From Leucobacter aridicollis (GTDB lineage Bacteria > Actinomycetota > Actinomycetes > Actinomycetales > Microbacteriaceae), in the NCBI RefSeq assembly GCF_013409595.1, contig NZ_JACCBD010000001.1, positions 3,100,001-3,164,000 on the forward strand: 64,000 bases of DNA, written 5' to 3'. The notes below the pieces were generated by a model. That model was not told where the DNA came from, did not search any database, and was given only the letters and a program-made list of their open reading frames with translations. This document shows, one piece after another, positions 51,389 to 60,895 of this stretch. Made by a program: the position numbers and the translations under genes. Position 1 is the stretch's first letter. Each line of letters begins with the position of its first letter.

Positions 51389-54121
51389 CTAGTCGTTCAC
51401 TCTCGGCAGCACGATGCGCGCTCGCCGACCTTCGTTCCCGGCACGGTCGGTCGCGGCGAACTCGATGACCTGCTCTTCGTCGCTGAGCGCGCGCACAAAC
51501 GCTTCCTGGAACGTGGCCCAGAACGTGCCAGGGCCCTCCCACTGGATACGCTCGACACCTGAGATCCCATCGCTCGCGTTGAGAGTAATCTCGACGCTCG
51601 CACCGAGACGCTTGAGTTTCGCACTCACTTCGGGCGCCTTGGTATCGATCGCGAATTCACGGGCCGAACGACCCTCGAGTCCGCGTGCATCGGTCACGCG
51701 CGCTACCACCGAGTGCACGCCCTCGTGCTCGAGCACAAAGGGCCCGGTGTAGGTGGCCCACTCGCCATCGTCGATACGCACCTCGGCGCGCAGGGCTACG
51801 GATCCGGCATCAGCTGCCGAATCAGCGTTCGCATCATTGCCAGCAAGGTCGAAAACGCGCAGCGACAACACCGGTGCCGTTGTGTACCAGCCCGAGGCAG
51901 CAGCCTCGGCATCGACCTCGATTACAACCGCGGGCGGGATGTCTATCATCGCATCGAACTCGGCGAGGGCACTCTCGAGTGCCAAGGTGTCGGCAGCCGC
52001 GTTCGCGGACTGGCCGTAGTCGGCTACAGAGGCAGCCTCGAGCACGCGCACGAATTCGTCGCGGCTCAAGAGGCCTTCGCTGCGCGAGGCGAGCGCCTCG
52101 CTGCGCACGCGCGCAAGCAGCTCCGCACGGCTGGCGAAGCCGCCACTCGACCAAAGCGCGCTCAAGAGTGTTGCGCCGTCTGCGCGCACACGGTTCGGCA
52201 CGCCCGAAGTAGCACCGGCGAAGCCAATCTCTGCGTCTGCGCGGCGCAGGTACATGTGGAATTTTTCCTCGCGGCCAGAGCCGCAAGCCTCGAACTCAAT
52301 GCCACCAATTTCAATGATGCCCTCGCTGCGCAGCGCAGAGGCGAGCTCGGCTGCCGACCGGTCGAACCGCAGCGAGCCGTCGAGCGCGCGCAAGCTGTCG
52401 AACGGGAAACTGAGCGGGGTCGTGATGTCTGAGTGCGCAAGCAGCAACGTCGGGCCGATCGCCAGCGAGGCGAGTGTGGGGTCGTCGATCGTGGGGTCCA
52501 TGCGCACAGCGAGCGGCAGCTCGAAGCGCACCGTGTCACCCTCAGCCCATGTACGGGTGATCTCAATAAAGCTGCCGGGCGCGGCGGTATACGATTGATC
52601 GCCAACGCACGCGGAGACCTCAGCGCCAGCCCAAGTGGGTACCCAGACGTTGAGCTTGCGCTCGTCCTCGCCATGCGCCTCGGACACGGTGAGCACGACA
52701 GCACCGTCTGCCGGCAGCTCCGTGTCGAGCGAGAGACGCATGCCGCCCTCGCGCCAGTCGATGTCTACGGCCGCGAGACGCGTGATCCACAGCGCCTCCT
52801 CGCCCTCAAACGCAACGCCGTTTCCGTAGCCAACGTGATTCTCAAGCCCGGTGCCACCGCAGCAGGTACCAACATTGTCGTACTCGCGAATAGCGCCGGC
52901 GTGCACAGGAAACATGTAGGTGACCTCGGGGCTCACATCTGAGTTCACATCGCGCTTCGAGCCAAGAATGTGGTTATGTACCGTGTTCTCGGAATAGGCC
53001 AGGTAGCGCGCGTCGAGCGTGTGGGCGAAGAGCAGCCGCGCGATCTTGAGCATGTTATAACTCACGCATGTCTCAGCGTTGCGGTGTCCAATGTCGCCAG
53101 CGACAGAGTTGGGCGGACCCCACAGCTCGCTCTCGCCGTTGCCGCCGTGGGCGTAGGTGCGGCCGGGCACGATTTGTTGCCACAATCCGACCACCGCGTC
53201 GAGCTTGCGCTCGTCGCCCGTCACCTCGTAGTCGCGCACGTAACCGACGAGCTGCGGCAAGTGCTGGTTGGCGTGCATGTCGGTGAGAATGTCCGTGCGC
53301 GACTGGCCGGCTTCAAGCAGGTTGTGCTGGTCGAAGAAGTGCGCCGTCTCGAGAAACAGCGGTTCGGCGGCAACGAGGCTCAGGCGCGCGAGCGTCTCGT
53401 TCATGCCGCCAAACTCGCCGGCGATGTAGAGGCTCCACATTCGCTGGCGCTGCTCATCGGTGAGTGCGGCGAGGCGCTTGTGCACCCAGTAGGCCATCGA
53501 AGTGACGATCTCGAGCGCCTGCTCATTACCAACAAGCTCGTACGCGTCGAGCAAGCCCGCCATGATCTTGTGGCACGTGTAATAGGGAGCCCAGATCTCG
53601 CCGTACGGCGCGTACGACTCAAGCATGGAAAACTGCCACTCCCCGTACGCGGCAAGAAAACCGGGGTGCGAGTAGCGGCCCGTTGCGGCGAGCGCCTCCT
53701 GCACCTCGCCGAGACCGGCCACCATATCGGTTACTTTGGCACGCAGCGTATCGTCATCTTGGGCTGCCGCGGCCATCGCTAGCATCGAGAGAAAGTGACC
53801 GGCGTAGTGGCCGCGCAGCAGATTAGCGGTCTGTGCGTTCTCACGGCCGGGGTAATCGTGTTCCCCCCATGCGTCTTCGTTGGGGTGTCCGAAGTCTTCC
53901 CATGTGCCGGGCGCAGCGGCGCCGCGGGTATCAAGGCCGGCGTTGCGCCGAAACACAGCGAGCAGGCGGTCAATCGGGTACACACGGGCCAGGTGCAGCA
54001 TCTGCTGCTCAGCTCGTGCAAACACCGATCCCTGCTTGATACGCACATCACCCGGCTCCAGCTCGCGCAGGCGTGGTGGACGCGCGGGGGCTGCTAGGGG
54101 TCTGGTCGCGCGGAACGTCAT
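51389..54121 (-). CDS. Glycoside hydrolase family 127 (beta-L-arabinofuranosidase) with C-terminal repeat domain
   Basis: The 910-residue protein is a GH127 enzyme: VFARAEQQMLHLARVYPIDRL start, GGMNETLARL, then GHRNAETCVSYNML (Glu350, Cys352) and GTCCGGTGLEN (Cys420, Cys421). These match the Zn-binding Glu-Cys-Cys-Cys set of Bifidobacterium HypBA1, in which one of the paired Cys is the nucleophile. An acid/base Glu is near residue 330. HypBA1 releases L-arabinose from hydroxyproline-linked beta-L-arabinofuranosides. Residues from about 730 add two Ig-like OmpL47-type units (YTGPFVLEHEGVH and RIQWEGPGTFWATF). There is no signal peptide. GGAGAG precedes the ATG. Confidence 0.92.
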   Translation of the reverse strand: MTFRATRPLAAPARPPRLRELEPGDVRIKQGSVFARAEQQMLHLARVYPIDRLLAVFRRNAGLDTRGAAAPGTWEDFGHPNEDAWGEHDYPGRENAQTANLLRGHYAGHFLSMLAMAAAAQDDDTLRAKVTDMVAGLGEVQEALAATGRYSHPGFLAAYGEWQFSMLESYAPYGEIWAPYYTCHKIMAGLLDAYELVGNEQALEIVTSMAYWVHKRLAALTDEQRQRMWSLYIAGEFGGMNETLARLSLVAAEPLFLETAHFFDQHNLLEAGQSRTDILTDMHANQHLPQLVGYVRDYEVTGDERKLDAVVGLWQQIVPGRTYAHGGNGESELWGPPNSVAGDIGHRNAETCVSYNMLKIARLLFAHTLDARYLAYSENTVHNHILGSKRDVNSDVSPEVTYMFPVHAGAIREYDNVGTCCGGTGLENHVGYGNGVAFEGEEALWITRLAAVDIDWREGGMRLSLDTELPADGAVVLTVSEAHGEDERKLNVWVPTWAGAEVSACVGDQSYTAAPGSFIEITRTWAEGDTVRFELPLAVRMDPTIDDPTLASLAIGPTLLLAHSDITTPLSFPFDSLRALDGSLRFDRSAAELASALRSEGIIEIGGIEFEACGSGREEKFHMYLRRADAEIGFAGATSGVPNRVRADGATLLSALWSSGGFASRAELLARVRSEALASRSEGLLSRDEFVRVLEAASVADYGQSANAAADTLALESALAEFDAMIDIPPAVVIEVDAEAAASGWYTTAPVLSLRVFDLAGNDANADSAADAGSVALRAEVRIDDGEWATYTGPFVLEHEGVHSVVARVTDARGLEGRSAREFAIDTKAPEVSAKLKRLGASVEITLNASDGISGVERIQWEGPGTFWATFQEAFVRALSDEEQVIEFAATDRAGNEGRRARIVLPRVND

Positions 54122-54180
54122 GACAGGTCTCTCCTTTAAAGCGTGGTCGTATTGCGGCTGCTGGCCGCGGTATTACTTCA

Positions 54181-56361
54181 TTACTCAGTAGCTGAAGCGT
54201 GTATGAGCACGGCGTGCTCTGGTAGTTGGGGCGGGGCTTGCAGGCCAACACCTGTGAGGGCGGAGCCCGTGAGGGTGACCCCGCCAAGCCACCACTGCGG
54301 GCCTGCGAGCTTGATCGGGCCAATGTCAGGGGTTGGCCCCGCGAGCATTACTCGATAGCTTCGCGCGGTGTCGAGTCCCGGTAGCCGCACCAGGCCCGGC
54401 GGGTAACTCAGCCCCGACTCGACCTGCGCGAGCCGGTAAACGGCCTCAGTTTGCTCTGCGTTCACCACGCCCCGCAGCGAAAGCGCAGAGTCTGCCGTGT
54501 CTGCGTGCAAGGTGCGGCCAGAGTGCAGCAGACCGCGCGCCGAGCGGTAGTACTCGATCCACTCGGCAAGCTGCTGCTTCTCTAGGTCAGAGATCTGGAC
54601 GAGATCCCACTCAATGCCGAGATGCCCGAACACCGCGGCTGCCGCTCGAAATGAGAGGTCGTGGGTGCGGCCCGTCGTGTGCGCGCGGGCCGCACCAATG
54701 TGCGCGCCGACCAGCTCGGGAGGAACAATGAACGACGTGGCAGAGTCGATGCCGATTCGCTCTAGCGCATCGATGGTATCCGAGGCCCAGAGTCGCTCTG
54801 CGCGTTCCATGATGCCGAGGTCTGGGCGGCCGCCGCCGCCTGAGCACGACTCAAACTCAACGCCGGGGTGGCGCTCGCGCAACGAGTCCCACAGCCGGTA
54901 TGCCGCGAGGGTCTGGCTGTGCACCGCGGCAGCTCCTGTCATCAGGCTGCCTGCCTCAGAGAGGTCGCGATTGTGATCCCACTTCACCGCGCGGATGTCT
55001 GCAGAGCCGAGCACCCGATCAATCGCGGTAAACACTGCCTGCCAGGCAGCGGGGTTGGTGAGGTCGAGCACGTGCTGCGAACGAGAGGCCGCCGGCAGCC
55101 TGCCATCACCCGGCTGCATGATCCACTCTGGGTGAGCGCGCGCGAGCTCAGAGTCGAGGTTGATCATCTCTGGCTCAAACCACAGCCCGAACTCCATGCC
55201 GAGCCCGGTGACGTGGTCGACGATGGGAGCGAGTCCCTCTGGCCACACGTCCGGGTCAACTGCCCAGTCGCCGAGGCCGGCACTCGACCCGCGCCGGCCC
55301 AAGAACCATCCATCATCGAGCACGAAGCGCTCAACGCCCAGCTTTGCCGCCTCATCGGCGAGGCTGCACAGTCGTTCGAGGTTGTGGTCAAAGTACACAG
55401 CCTCCCACACATTGAGCGAGACCTTACGGGGCCGCACGGGGTGCGAGGGCCTGGTACGGAGATAGTCGTGGAAACGGGCAGACAACTCGTTGAGGCCGTC
55501 GCCGTAGCTCGCGTAAACCCAGGGGGTGGTGTAGCTCTCCCCCGCGGCGAGACGCCCCTCGCCAGCGAGCAGCAGCTCGCCAGCCATGAGCACGCGCTCA
55601 CCGCGCGGCTGAATACGCTCAGCACGCACCGAGGTGTTGCCAGACCAGCCAATGTGCACGCCCCACACCTCGCCGCGCTCGTAGCCAAAGCCGGTAGTGC
55701 CTGCCGAGAGCAGCATGGTGCCGTCGTGCGCACGGGCCTTACGGCTCTCGCGCACGTGCGAGCCAACCGCGAAGGGCAATCGCTGCGACTGCCGCTCGAG
55801 CAGGTGCCTGCCAGTGTGGTCGAGCAGCTCGTCTGCGATGCGCGGCACCGGTAGCGCAAGGTTGAGGGCCTCAAGCGCGTACTCGCTCTCGCCTTCGTTG
55901 GTTACCTGAGCACGCAGTTTTACCAGCCCGCTCGCTTCAAGTCGCAGTTCGAGCTCAAACGAGAGCTCCGCGTAGTCGTCGACCGCGCGCCATACCGTTC
56001 CCTGCACAGCCCGATGCGGCACATCGGCGACACCTTCACCGACAACCGGGCGCACGCCCGCCACGCGAAATCGTGTGGCGAACGCTCGCCCGCCGCGATG
56101 TCCGGTGAGGCCCGGTGTGCCGAACCAGCCGTGCGAGGCCTCGGGAAGCACGCCGTTTTGCGGCAGCTCGTCGAGGGTGTCTGAGCCAAGCGCGGTGCGC
56201 GAGGCAAGCGCGATGCCCTCGAGGGCCTGCCGATCGAGTTCGCCAAGGTCTGCCCCCCAGTGCAGCACCTCTGGTAGCGAGTCACCCCGCTGCTCGATCA
56301 CCAGGCTCACCCCGGCAGCGCGCCAATACTTCAGCGCAGAAACGCTGTTAGAAACCGGCAT
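54181..56361 (-). CDS. Alpha-galactosidase (GH36)
   Basis: The 726-residue GH36 enzyme cleaves terminal alpha-galactosides. Its N-terminal beta-sandwich is followed by the barrel with VLDDGWFLGRRG, GLWFEPEMI, the nucleophile Asp of VKWDHNRD (about 462), ESCSGGGGRPDLG and the acid/base Asp of LWASDTIDAL (about 528). No signal peptide is seen, so it acts in the cytoplasm. ATG 56361 or 56385 starts inside the last bases of the Xaa-Pro peptidase gene, so the two are translationally coupled. Serine-linked alpha-galactose of plant extensins is an attractive substrate; raffinose-type sugars remain possible. Confidence 0.92.
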   Translation of the reverse strand: MPVSNSVSALKYWRAAGVSLVIEQRGDSLPEVLHWGADLGELDRQALEGIALASRTALGSDTLDELPQNGVLPEASHGWFGTPGLTGHRGGRAFATRFRVAGVRPVVGEGVADVPHRAVQGTVWRAVDDYAELSFELELRLEASGLVKLRAQVTNEGESEYALEALNLALPVPRIADELLDHTGRHLLERQSQRLPFAVGSHVRESRKARAHDGTMLLSAGTTGFGYERGEVWGVHIGWSGNTSVRAERIQPRGERVLMAGELLLAGEGRLAAGESYTTPWVYASYGDGLNELSARFHDYLRTRPSHPVRPRKVSLNVWEAVYFDHNLERLCSLADEAAKLGVERFVLDDGWFLGRRGSSAGLGDWAVDPDVWPEGLAPIVDHVTGLGMEFGLWFEPEMINLDSELARAHPEWIMQPGDGRLPAASRSQHVLDLTNPAAWQAVFTAIDRVLGSADIRAVKWDHNRDLSEAGSLMTGAAAVHSQTLAAYRLWDSLRERHPGVEFESCSGGGGRPDLGIMERAERLWASDTIDALERIGIDSATSFIVPPELVGAHIGAARAHTTGRTHDLSFRAAAAVFGHLGIEWDLVQISDLEKQQLAEWIEYYRSARGLLHSGRTLHADTADSALSLRGVVNAEQTEAVYRLAQVESGLSYPPGLVRLPGLDTARSYRVMLAGPTPDIGPIKLAGPQWWLGGVTLTGSALTGVGLQAPPQLPEHAVLIHASATE

Positions 56362-57787
56362 GGTGTCGCATGGTCCATTCTTCAACGCTGGCGGCGTCGA
56401 TGGGCAGCGCCTCAGAGAGCACCTCAGAACCGGTGGCCGTTACCAGCACATCGTCTTCGAGACGCACGCCAATGCCGCGCAGCTCAGCGGGCACAGTGAG
56501 GTCGTTGGCGTGGAAGTACAGGCCAGGCTCGACCGTCATCACAACGCCCGGCTCAAGCGGGGCGCCCATGTAGTCCTCGTACTCGGCCTTGCTGCAGTCG
56601 TGCACATCGAGGCCGAGGTGGTGGCCGAGGCCGCACGCGAGGTAGCGACGATGCTGCTGTCCATTCGGAGAAAGCGCTTCGTCAACCGATACCGAGAGCA
56701 CGCCCCAATCTTTGAGACCTGTTGCGATAACCTCCATGGCCGCGAAGTGAAAGTCGAGGTACTCGACTCCGGGGCGAATCTGCGCGAGGCCAGCGCGGTG
56801 CGCCTTCTCGACCAGGTCGTGCACCTCGCGCTCCGCGGGGGTGAAGCGGCCGCCAGAGGGCACGGTGCGCGTCACGTCTGCAGTGTAGAGGCTGCGCGCC
56901 TCGACACCCATGTCGAGCAGAATTGCGGTGTCGGGCAGCACGGGGCCGTCGCAGCGCACCCAGTGCAACACGGGCGCGTGCGCGCCTGAGCCAACGATCG
57001 TCGAGTAGCCGGGGCCGTTGCCGAAGGTACGGGCGTGGCGGTCGAAGGTACCCTGCAGCCACCGCTCACCGAGGCCCTCAGCGATGGAGATGGGAATCTC
57101 TCGGGCGACGGCACCAAAGCCGGCCACTGTGTGATCGATGGCCTCGCGCAGCTGCCCAATCTCCCACTCGTCTTTGACCATGCGCAGCTTCGCGAGCTGG
57201 CGGTGTAGCTCGGCCGAGCGCAACATACCGACGTGAGCGACGAGCTCGGCGTCAACGCGATTAGTTGCGAGCGCGCCATCGAGCGCGCTACTTTGCGCCG
57301 TGAACTCAGGCAGGTCGCGCACCTCAATACTGAGGGCGTCGGCCCATTCTGCGAGGCCGGGCGAAGAACCCACCCACAGCTCTCCGTGAGCGGCATTGGC
57401 GAAGAAGCCCTCGTCGCCCGGCTTAAACGGCGCGGGAATGTAGAGCGTCGCCTCGTGGCCGGCGCCCACCGGACGCAGCACCAACATGGCACCCTCGATC
57501 TGGCAACCCGTCAGCCACACGAAATCGCTGTCTGCGCGAAACAGGTAATCGCAGTCATCGTTGCGCACCGATGCTGTGCCAGCAGCGGCAACGATGGTCT
57601 TGCCCGGGAACGAAGCGCTGAGGCGCTCGCGGTGCGAGGCAGCCGCGGCGCCAGTGCCGGGTGCGACATCGGGCTTGGTCGGAACGTCTTGCCAGCCCTC
57701 GGCAATCGACGAGGTGAACACCTCGATGCTTGCGAGCCGCGGGTAGCGGGTGCCCGCGTACGGAGGGCGTGAACTCTGCTCGCTCAT
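56348..57787 (-). CDS. Xaa-Pro aminopeptidase (M24B, PepP type)
   Basis: The 479-residue cytoplasmic metallopeptidase removes an N-terminal residue before Pro or Hyp. The AMP_N domain covers about residues 45-180, and the pita-bread domain holds the five metal ligands: Asp292 (LLDMGVEA), Asp304 (YTADVTRT), His389 (GLGHHLGLDVHD), Glu420 (TVEPGLY) and Glu444 (RLEDDV). All are present and spaced as in E. coli PepP. It overlaps the S33 hydrolase gene by 4 bases and the GH36 gene by at least 14 bases, placing it between peptide uptake and glycoside removal. Confidence 0.95.
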   Translation of the reverse strand: MSEQSSRPPYAGTRYPRLASIEVFTSSIAEGWQDVPTKPDVAPGTGAAAASHRERLSASFPGKTIVAAAGTASVRNDDCDYLFRADSDFVWLTGCQIEGAMLVLRPVGAGHEATLYIPAPFKPGDEGFFANAAHGELWVGSSPGLAEWADALSIEVRDLPEFTAQSSALDGALATNRVDAELVAHVGMLRSAELHRQLAKLRMVKDEWEIGQLREAIDHTVAGFGAVAREIPISIAEGLGERWLQGTFDRHARTFGNGPGYSTIVGSGAHAPVLHWVRCDGPVLPDTAILLDMGVEARSLYTADVTRTVPSGGRFTPAEREVHDLVEKAHRAGLAQIRPGVEYLDFHFAAMEVIATGLKDWGVLSVSVDEALSPNGQQHRRYLACGLGHHLGLDVHDCSKAEYEDYMGAPLEPGVVMTVEPGLYFHANDLTVPAELRGIGVRLEDDVLVTATGSEVLSEALPIDAASVEEWTMRHHAGF

Positions 57788-59097
57788 GCGTTCATTCCTT
57801 TGACCAAAAGTGCTTCGTGCTGTTCGCCGCCGCGCATTTGCACGAGTTCGCGGAGGCGCGCGAACACGCGGGGGTCACCGATGCCGTCGTGCTCGTACTC
57901 GTTGGTGACCCAGTGTTGGGAGTTTCCAACGCGGCTGAGGGTGTCGAGCTGCAGGTGCGCGTCTACGTACATATCGTCGTAGTAGACGGCTGCGGCGAGC
58001 GGCACGCTGTTGGCCGCGAGCTGCTCGAGGTTGTACAGGCTGCTCCAGGTCTCGCGCGTTGCGAGCGCTTCGACCGCCGGCTGAAAGCCGCGCAGCAGTT
58101 TCACCTGTTCGAACATCCACGGAAACGCCATCTCACCGGTGAAGATCAGCGGGCGCTTATCGGGGCCGAACTGCGGGCGCTGCTCGCGCTCTCGCTGCGC
58201 GGCCCAGGCGACTGGTCCGTTGCCTTCGTGCCCGTAGATGGACTCTTGAAGTGTCCAAAACAGCGGGTTCGAGGCACTCGAAGAGCGCTGCGCAACGCCC
58301 TCGAGAAACGCTGTCGAGAAGCGACCGGGGCGCACGAAGGCTTCGTCGAACAGCCAGTGCAGACGTTCGAAGCCCGGCTTCATGCCGAAGTCGATGCCGA
58401 TCGACTGGAACCGCTCGACCGTTAGCAGGTCGCCGTCTGGCAGTTGCACGTCACCCTCGGCGATGCGGTCGGCAATGCGCGCCACCTGCTCAACATTCTG
58501 CGGGTAACGGCGATAAAACTCTGCCGTTTTGGCCTCGACGCGGCTGAACGTGCGCCGGTAGACCTCTTCTGCGTTGGGCGGGGTGCCCGGAATGCCACCG
58601 CACACAAAGCTCGCCGCGACTGCCTCTGGGGCGTGCGAGAGGTAGCTAAGCGTGAGCCAACCGCCGTAGCTCTGCGCGATGGTTGCCCACTTACGACCGT
58701 CGTAGAGGTGCTCTCGCACGTATTCAAGGTCACGCACGATCGAGTCTGCCCTGAAACACGCGAGATAGTCTGCGCCTGCCTCACCGTCGCCGCGCTCGGC
58801 GACGGCCTGCGCGTCGAGCGGCGTGCTTCGGCCGGTGCCGCGCTGGTCAACGAGCACCACGCGGTAGTGTTTGAGCGCTTCGTCGAGCCAACCGCTGCGT
58901 CCGAGCGGCCGCGGGTTTGAGCCGCCGGGGCCGCCCTGCAGGTACGTGAGCAATGGCAGCGCATCTTCAGCGCGATCGGGGGCCACGAGCTCTCGCACGA
59001 AGATCTCAATGCGTTCGCCAGCGCTGTCGCGCCAGTCGAGCGGTACCTCGACCGAGCGCTCGCTCACTGCGATACCGGGCACCATGTAGCTGATCAT
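57784..59097 (-). CDS. Alpha/beta hydrolase, proline iminopeptidase-type (S33)
   Basis: The 437-residue serine hydrolase has the oxyanion loop GGPGG (55-59), DQRGTGRST and the nucleophile elbow AQSYGGW with Ser143, a form of GQSYGG typical of prolyl aminopeptidases of about 430 residues. The acid Asp and His are expected near the C-terminus, where VNAYEHDGIGDPRVF-like sequence (EYEHDGIGD) lies. It releases N-terminal Pro, possibly Hyp, from peptides. It overlaps PepP by 4 bases and follows the ABC ATPase by 2 bases, so it is part of the peptide uptake operon. Confidence 0.9.
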   Translation of the reverse strand: MISYMVPGIAVSERSVEVPLDWRDSAGERIEIFVRELVAPDRAEDALPLLTYLQGGPGGSNPRPLGRSGWLDEALKHYRVVLVDQRGTGRSTPLDAQAVAERGDGEAGADYLACFRADSIVRDLEYVREHLYDGRKWATIAQSYGGWLTLSYLSHAPEAVAASFVCGGIPGTPPNAEEVYRRTFSRVEAKTAEFYRRYPQNVEQVARIADRIAEGDVQLPDGDLLTVERFQSIGIDFGMKPGFERLHWLFDEAFVRPGRFSTAFLEGVAQRSSSASNPLFWTLQESIYGHEGNGPVAWAAQREREQRPQFGPDKRPLIFTGEMAFPWMFEQVKLLRGFQPAVEALATRETWSSLYNLEQLAANSVPLAAAVYYDDMYVDAHLQLDTLSRVGNSQHWVTNEYEHDGIGDPRVFARLRELVQMRGGEQHEALLVKGMNA

Positions 59098-59099
59098 TG

Positions 59100-60011
59100 C
59101 TAACTCTCCTTTCGCAGCGGATCGGAGCCCGCGGCTGCCGCTTCGCTCGCCGCGGCCGCGGCGAGGTGTCGCTTGCGATCGTTCTCACGCCGTGCCGCGT
59201 CCCACTCAGGGCGGATGCGGGGAACCGCGCCGAGTAGGCGCTGGGTGTAGGGATCTTGGGGAGCGCCAAAGATCTGATCGCGCTCTCCCATCTCTACGAT
59301 GCGGCCAGAGTTCATCACTGCGAGACGATCGGCGATCTGACGCACAACGGCGAGATCGTGCGCAATAAAGAGGTAGCTGAAGCCTTCTTCGCGCTGCAGC
59401 TTCTTGAGCAAGTTGATCACCTGCGCTTGCACCGAAACATCAAGCGCCGAAACCGCCTCATCAGCGACCACGAGCCGCGGACGCACTGCGAGCGCCCGCG
59501 CAATACCAATGCGCTGTGCCTGGCCACCCGAGAACTGCCACGGGTAGCGCGTCGAGTGATCGGGGTTAAGACCAACGCGAGCCATGAGGTCCTGCGTGTA
59601 TCTCTTTGGGCCGCCAGGAACCTCGCGGTTCTGGTAGAGGAGCGGTGCCGTTACCAAGCGCTCGACCGTGTGCCGCGGGTTGAGTGACGAGTAAGGATCT
59701 TGGAAGATCACTTGCACGTCACTGCGAAACTCGTGCAGTTCTTTGCCCGAGATCTGCGATACATCGCGCCCGTCAAACTCAATCTCGCCAGAGGTGGCCG
59801 ACATGAGGCGGGCGATCAAGCGCGCGGTGGTCGACTTGCCCGATCCCGATTCGCCAACAAGCGCAAGCGTCTCGCCGGGATACACCTCAAGCGACACATC
59901 GTCGACGGCGCGAAAGACCTCGGGCTTGCGCAGCAAGCCGCCGGTGCCGGGAATATTGAACTCCTTGACCAGGTTCGTCGCGCGCAGAAGCGGCTTGGCC
60001 GTTGCGTTCAT
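59100..60011 (-). CDS. Oligopeptide ABC transporter ATP-binding protein (DppF/OppF type)
   Basis: This 303-residue ATPase of the oligopeptide importer has Walker [10 protein letters not shown] (about residues 53-61), the Q-loop FQDPYSSLNPRHTV, signature FSGGQAQRIG, Walker B VVADEAVSALD (Ala instead of the usual Pro after Glu) and the switch His in FIAHDLAVV. The C-terminal PYTQRLLGAVP is the oligopeptide-type extension. It overlaps the partner ATPase by one base (TGATG). It powers uptake of peptides by the two permeases. Confidence 0.94.
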   Translation of the reverse strand: MNATAKPLLRATNLVKEFNIPGTGGLLRKPEVFRAVDDVSLEVYPGETLALVGESGSGKSTTARLIARLMSATSGEIEFDGRDVSQISGKELHEFRSDVQVIFQDPYSSLNPRHTVERLVTAPLLYQNREVPGGPKRYTQDLMARVGLNPDHSTRYPWQFSGGQAQRIGIARALAVRPRLVVADEAVSALDVSVQAQVINLLKKLQREEGFSYLFIAHDLAVVRQIADRLAVMNSGRIVEMGERDQIFGAPQDPYTQRLLGAVPRIRPEWDAARRENDRKRHLAAAAASEAAAAGSDPLRKES

Positions 60012-60895
60012 CAGTAGTCCTCCGGAATCTGAACAGGCACCGTGGCGGTGCGCAACAGGCCGATCTCATCGTCGATGCGGGGAACCGCATCGAGCAGCAG
60101 TCGCGTGTAGTCCTCCTGCGGATCGCTGAAGATCTTCTCCACCGGCCCGCGCTCAACGAGCTCGCCGCCGCGCATCACCACAATGTCCTCGGTGACTTCA
60201 CTCACGACCGCGAGATCGTGCGTGATCAAAATCATGCCGAGACCGGAGTCGTGACGAATCTCGGTGAGCAGATCAAGAATCTGTTGCTGCACCGTAACAT
60301 CGAGCGCGGTGGTTGGCTCGTCGGCGATGATCAGCTCGGGCTCCATACTGAGCGCCATCGCAATCATCACGCGTTGCCGCATCCCGCCGGAGAACTCATG
60401 TGGGTAGTGATCCACTCGACGCCCCGCGTCTTTGATGTGCACTCGATCCATCGCTTCAATCGCGACTCGTCGCGCTTCACGTCTACTCACGCCAGGCCGG
60501 TGCGAACGGTAGGCCTCTTCGATTTGAGTGCCCACGGTGTAGTACGGGTTGAGCGAGGACAACGGGTCCTGGAAGATCATCGCAATTCGGTCACCCCGTA
60601 TAGTGCGCAGTTGCTTCTCACTCATGTCGGTGAGCTCAGTGCCATCGAACCGGATCGATCCAACTCGCGATGCCCCTTTGGGCAACAGTCCCATGATCGC
60701 CAGGCTCGTCATCGATTTGCCCGAGCCAGACTCGCCGACGATGCCGAGAGCCCCGCCGCGCGGCACATCAAAGTTCAGTTGCCTGACGACTTGGCTGTCG
60801 TCCCGCGTGCCTTTGAAGCTCACCGTCAGATCTCGTACTGCAAGCAGTGGCTCCGTCAGCGGCTCCGTGGAATGTGCATTTATCGTCTCGATCAT
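60011..60895 (-). CDS. Oligopeptide ABC transporter ATP-binding protein (DppD/OppD type)
   Basis: The 294-residue ATPase has Walker [11 protein letters not shown] near residue 40, [34 protein letters not shown] (signature), [14 protein letters not shown] and LITHDLAVV. The C-terminal extension [14 protein letters not shown] is typical of OppD/DppD. It forms a heterodimer with the following DppF-type protein. Its start overlaps the permease stop by 4 bases. Confidence 0.94.
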   Translation of the reverse strand: MIETINAHSTEPLTEPLLAVRDLTVSFKGTRDDSQVVRQLNFDVPRGGALGIVGESGSGKSMTSLAIMGLLPKGASRVGSIRFDGTELTDMSEKQLRTIRGDRIAMIFQDPLSSLNPYYTVGTQIEEAYRSHRPGVSRREARRVAIEAMDRVHIKDAGRRVDHYPHEFSGGMRQRVMIAMALSMEPELIIADEPTTALDVTVQQQILDLLTEIRHDSGLGMILITHDLAVVSEVTEDIVVMRGGELVERGPVEKIFSDPQEDYTRLLLDAVPRIDDEIGLLRTATVPVQIPEDY

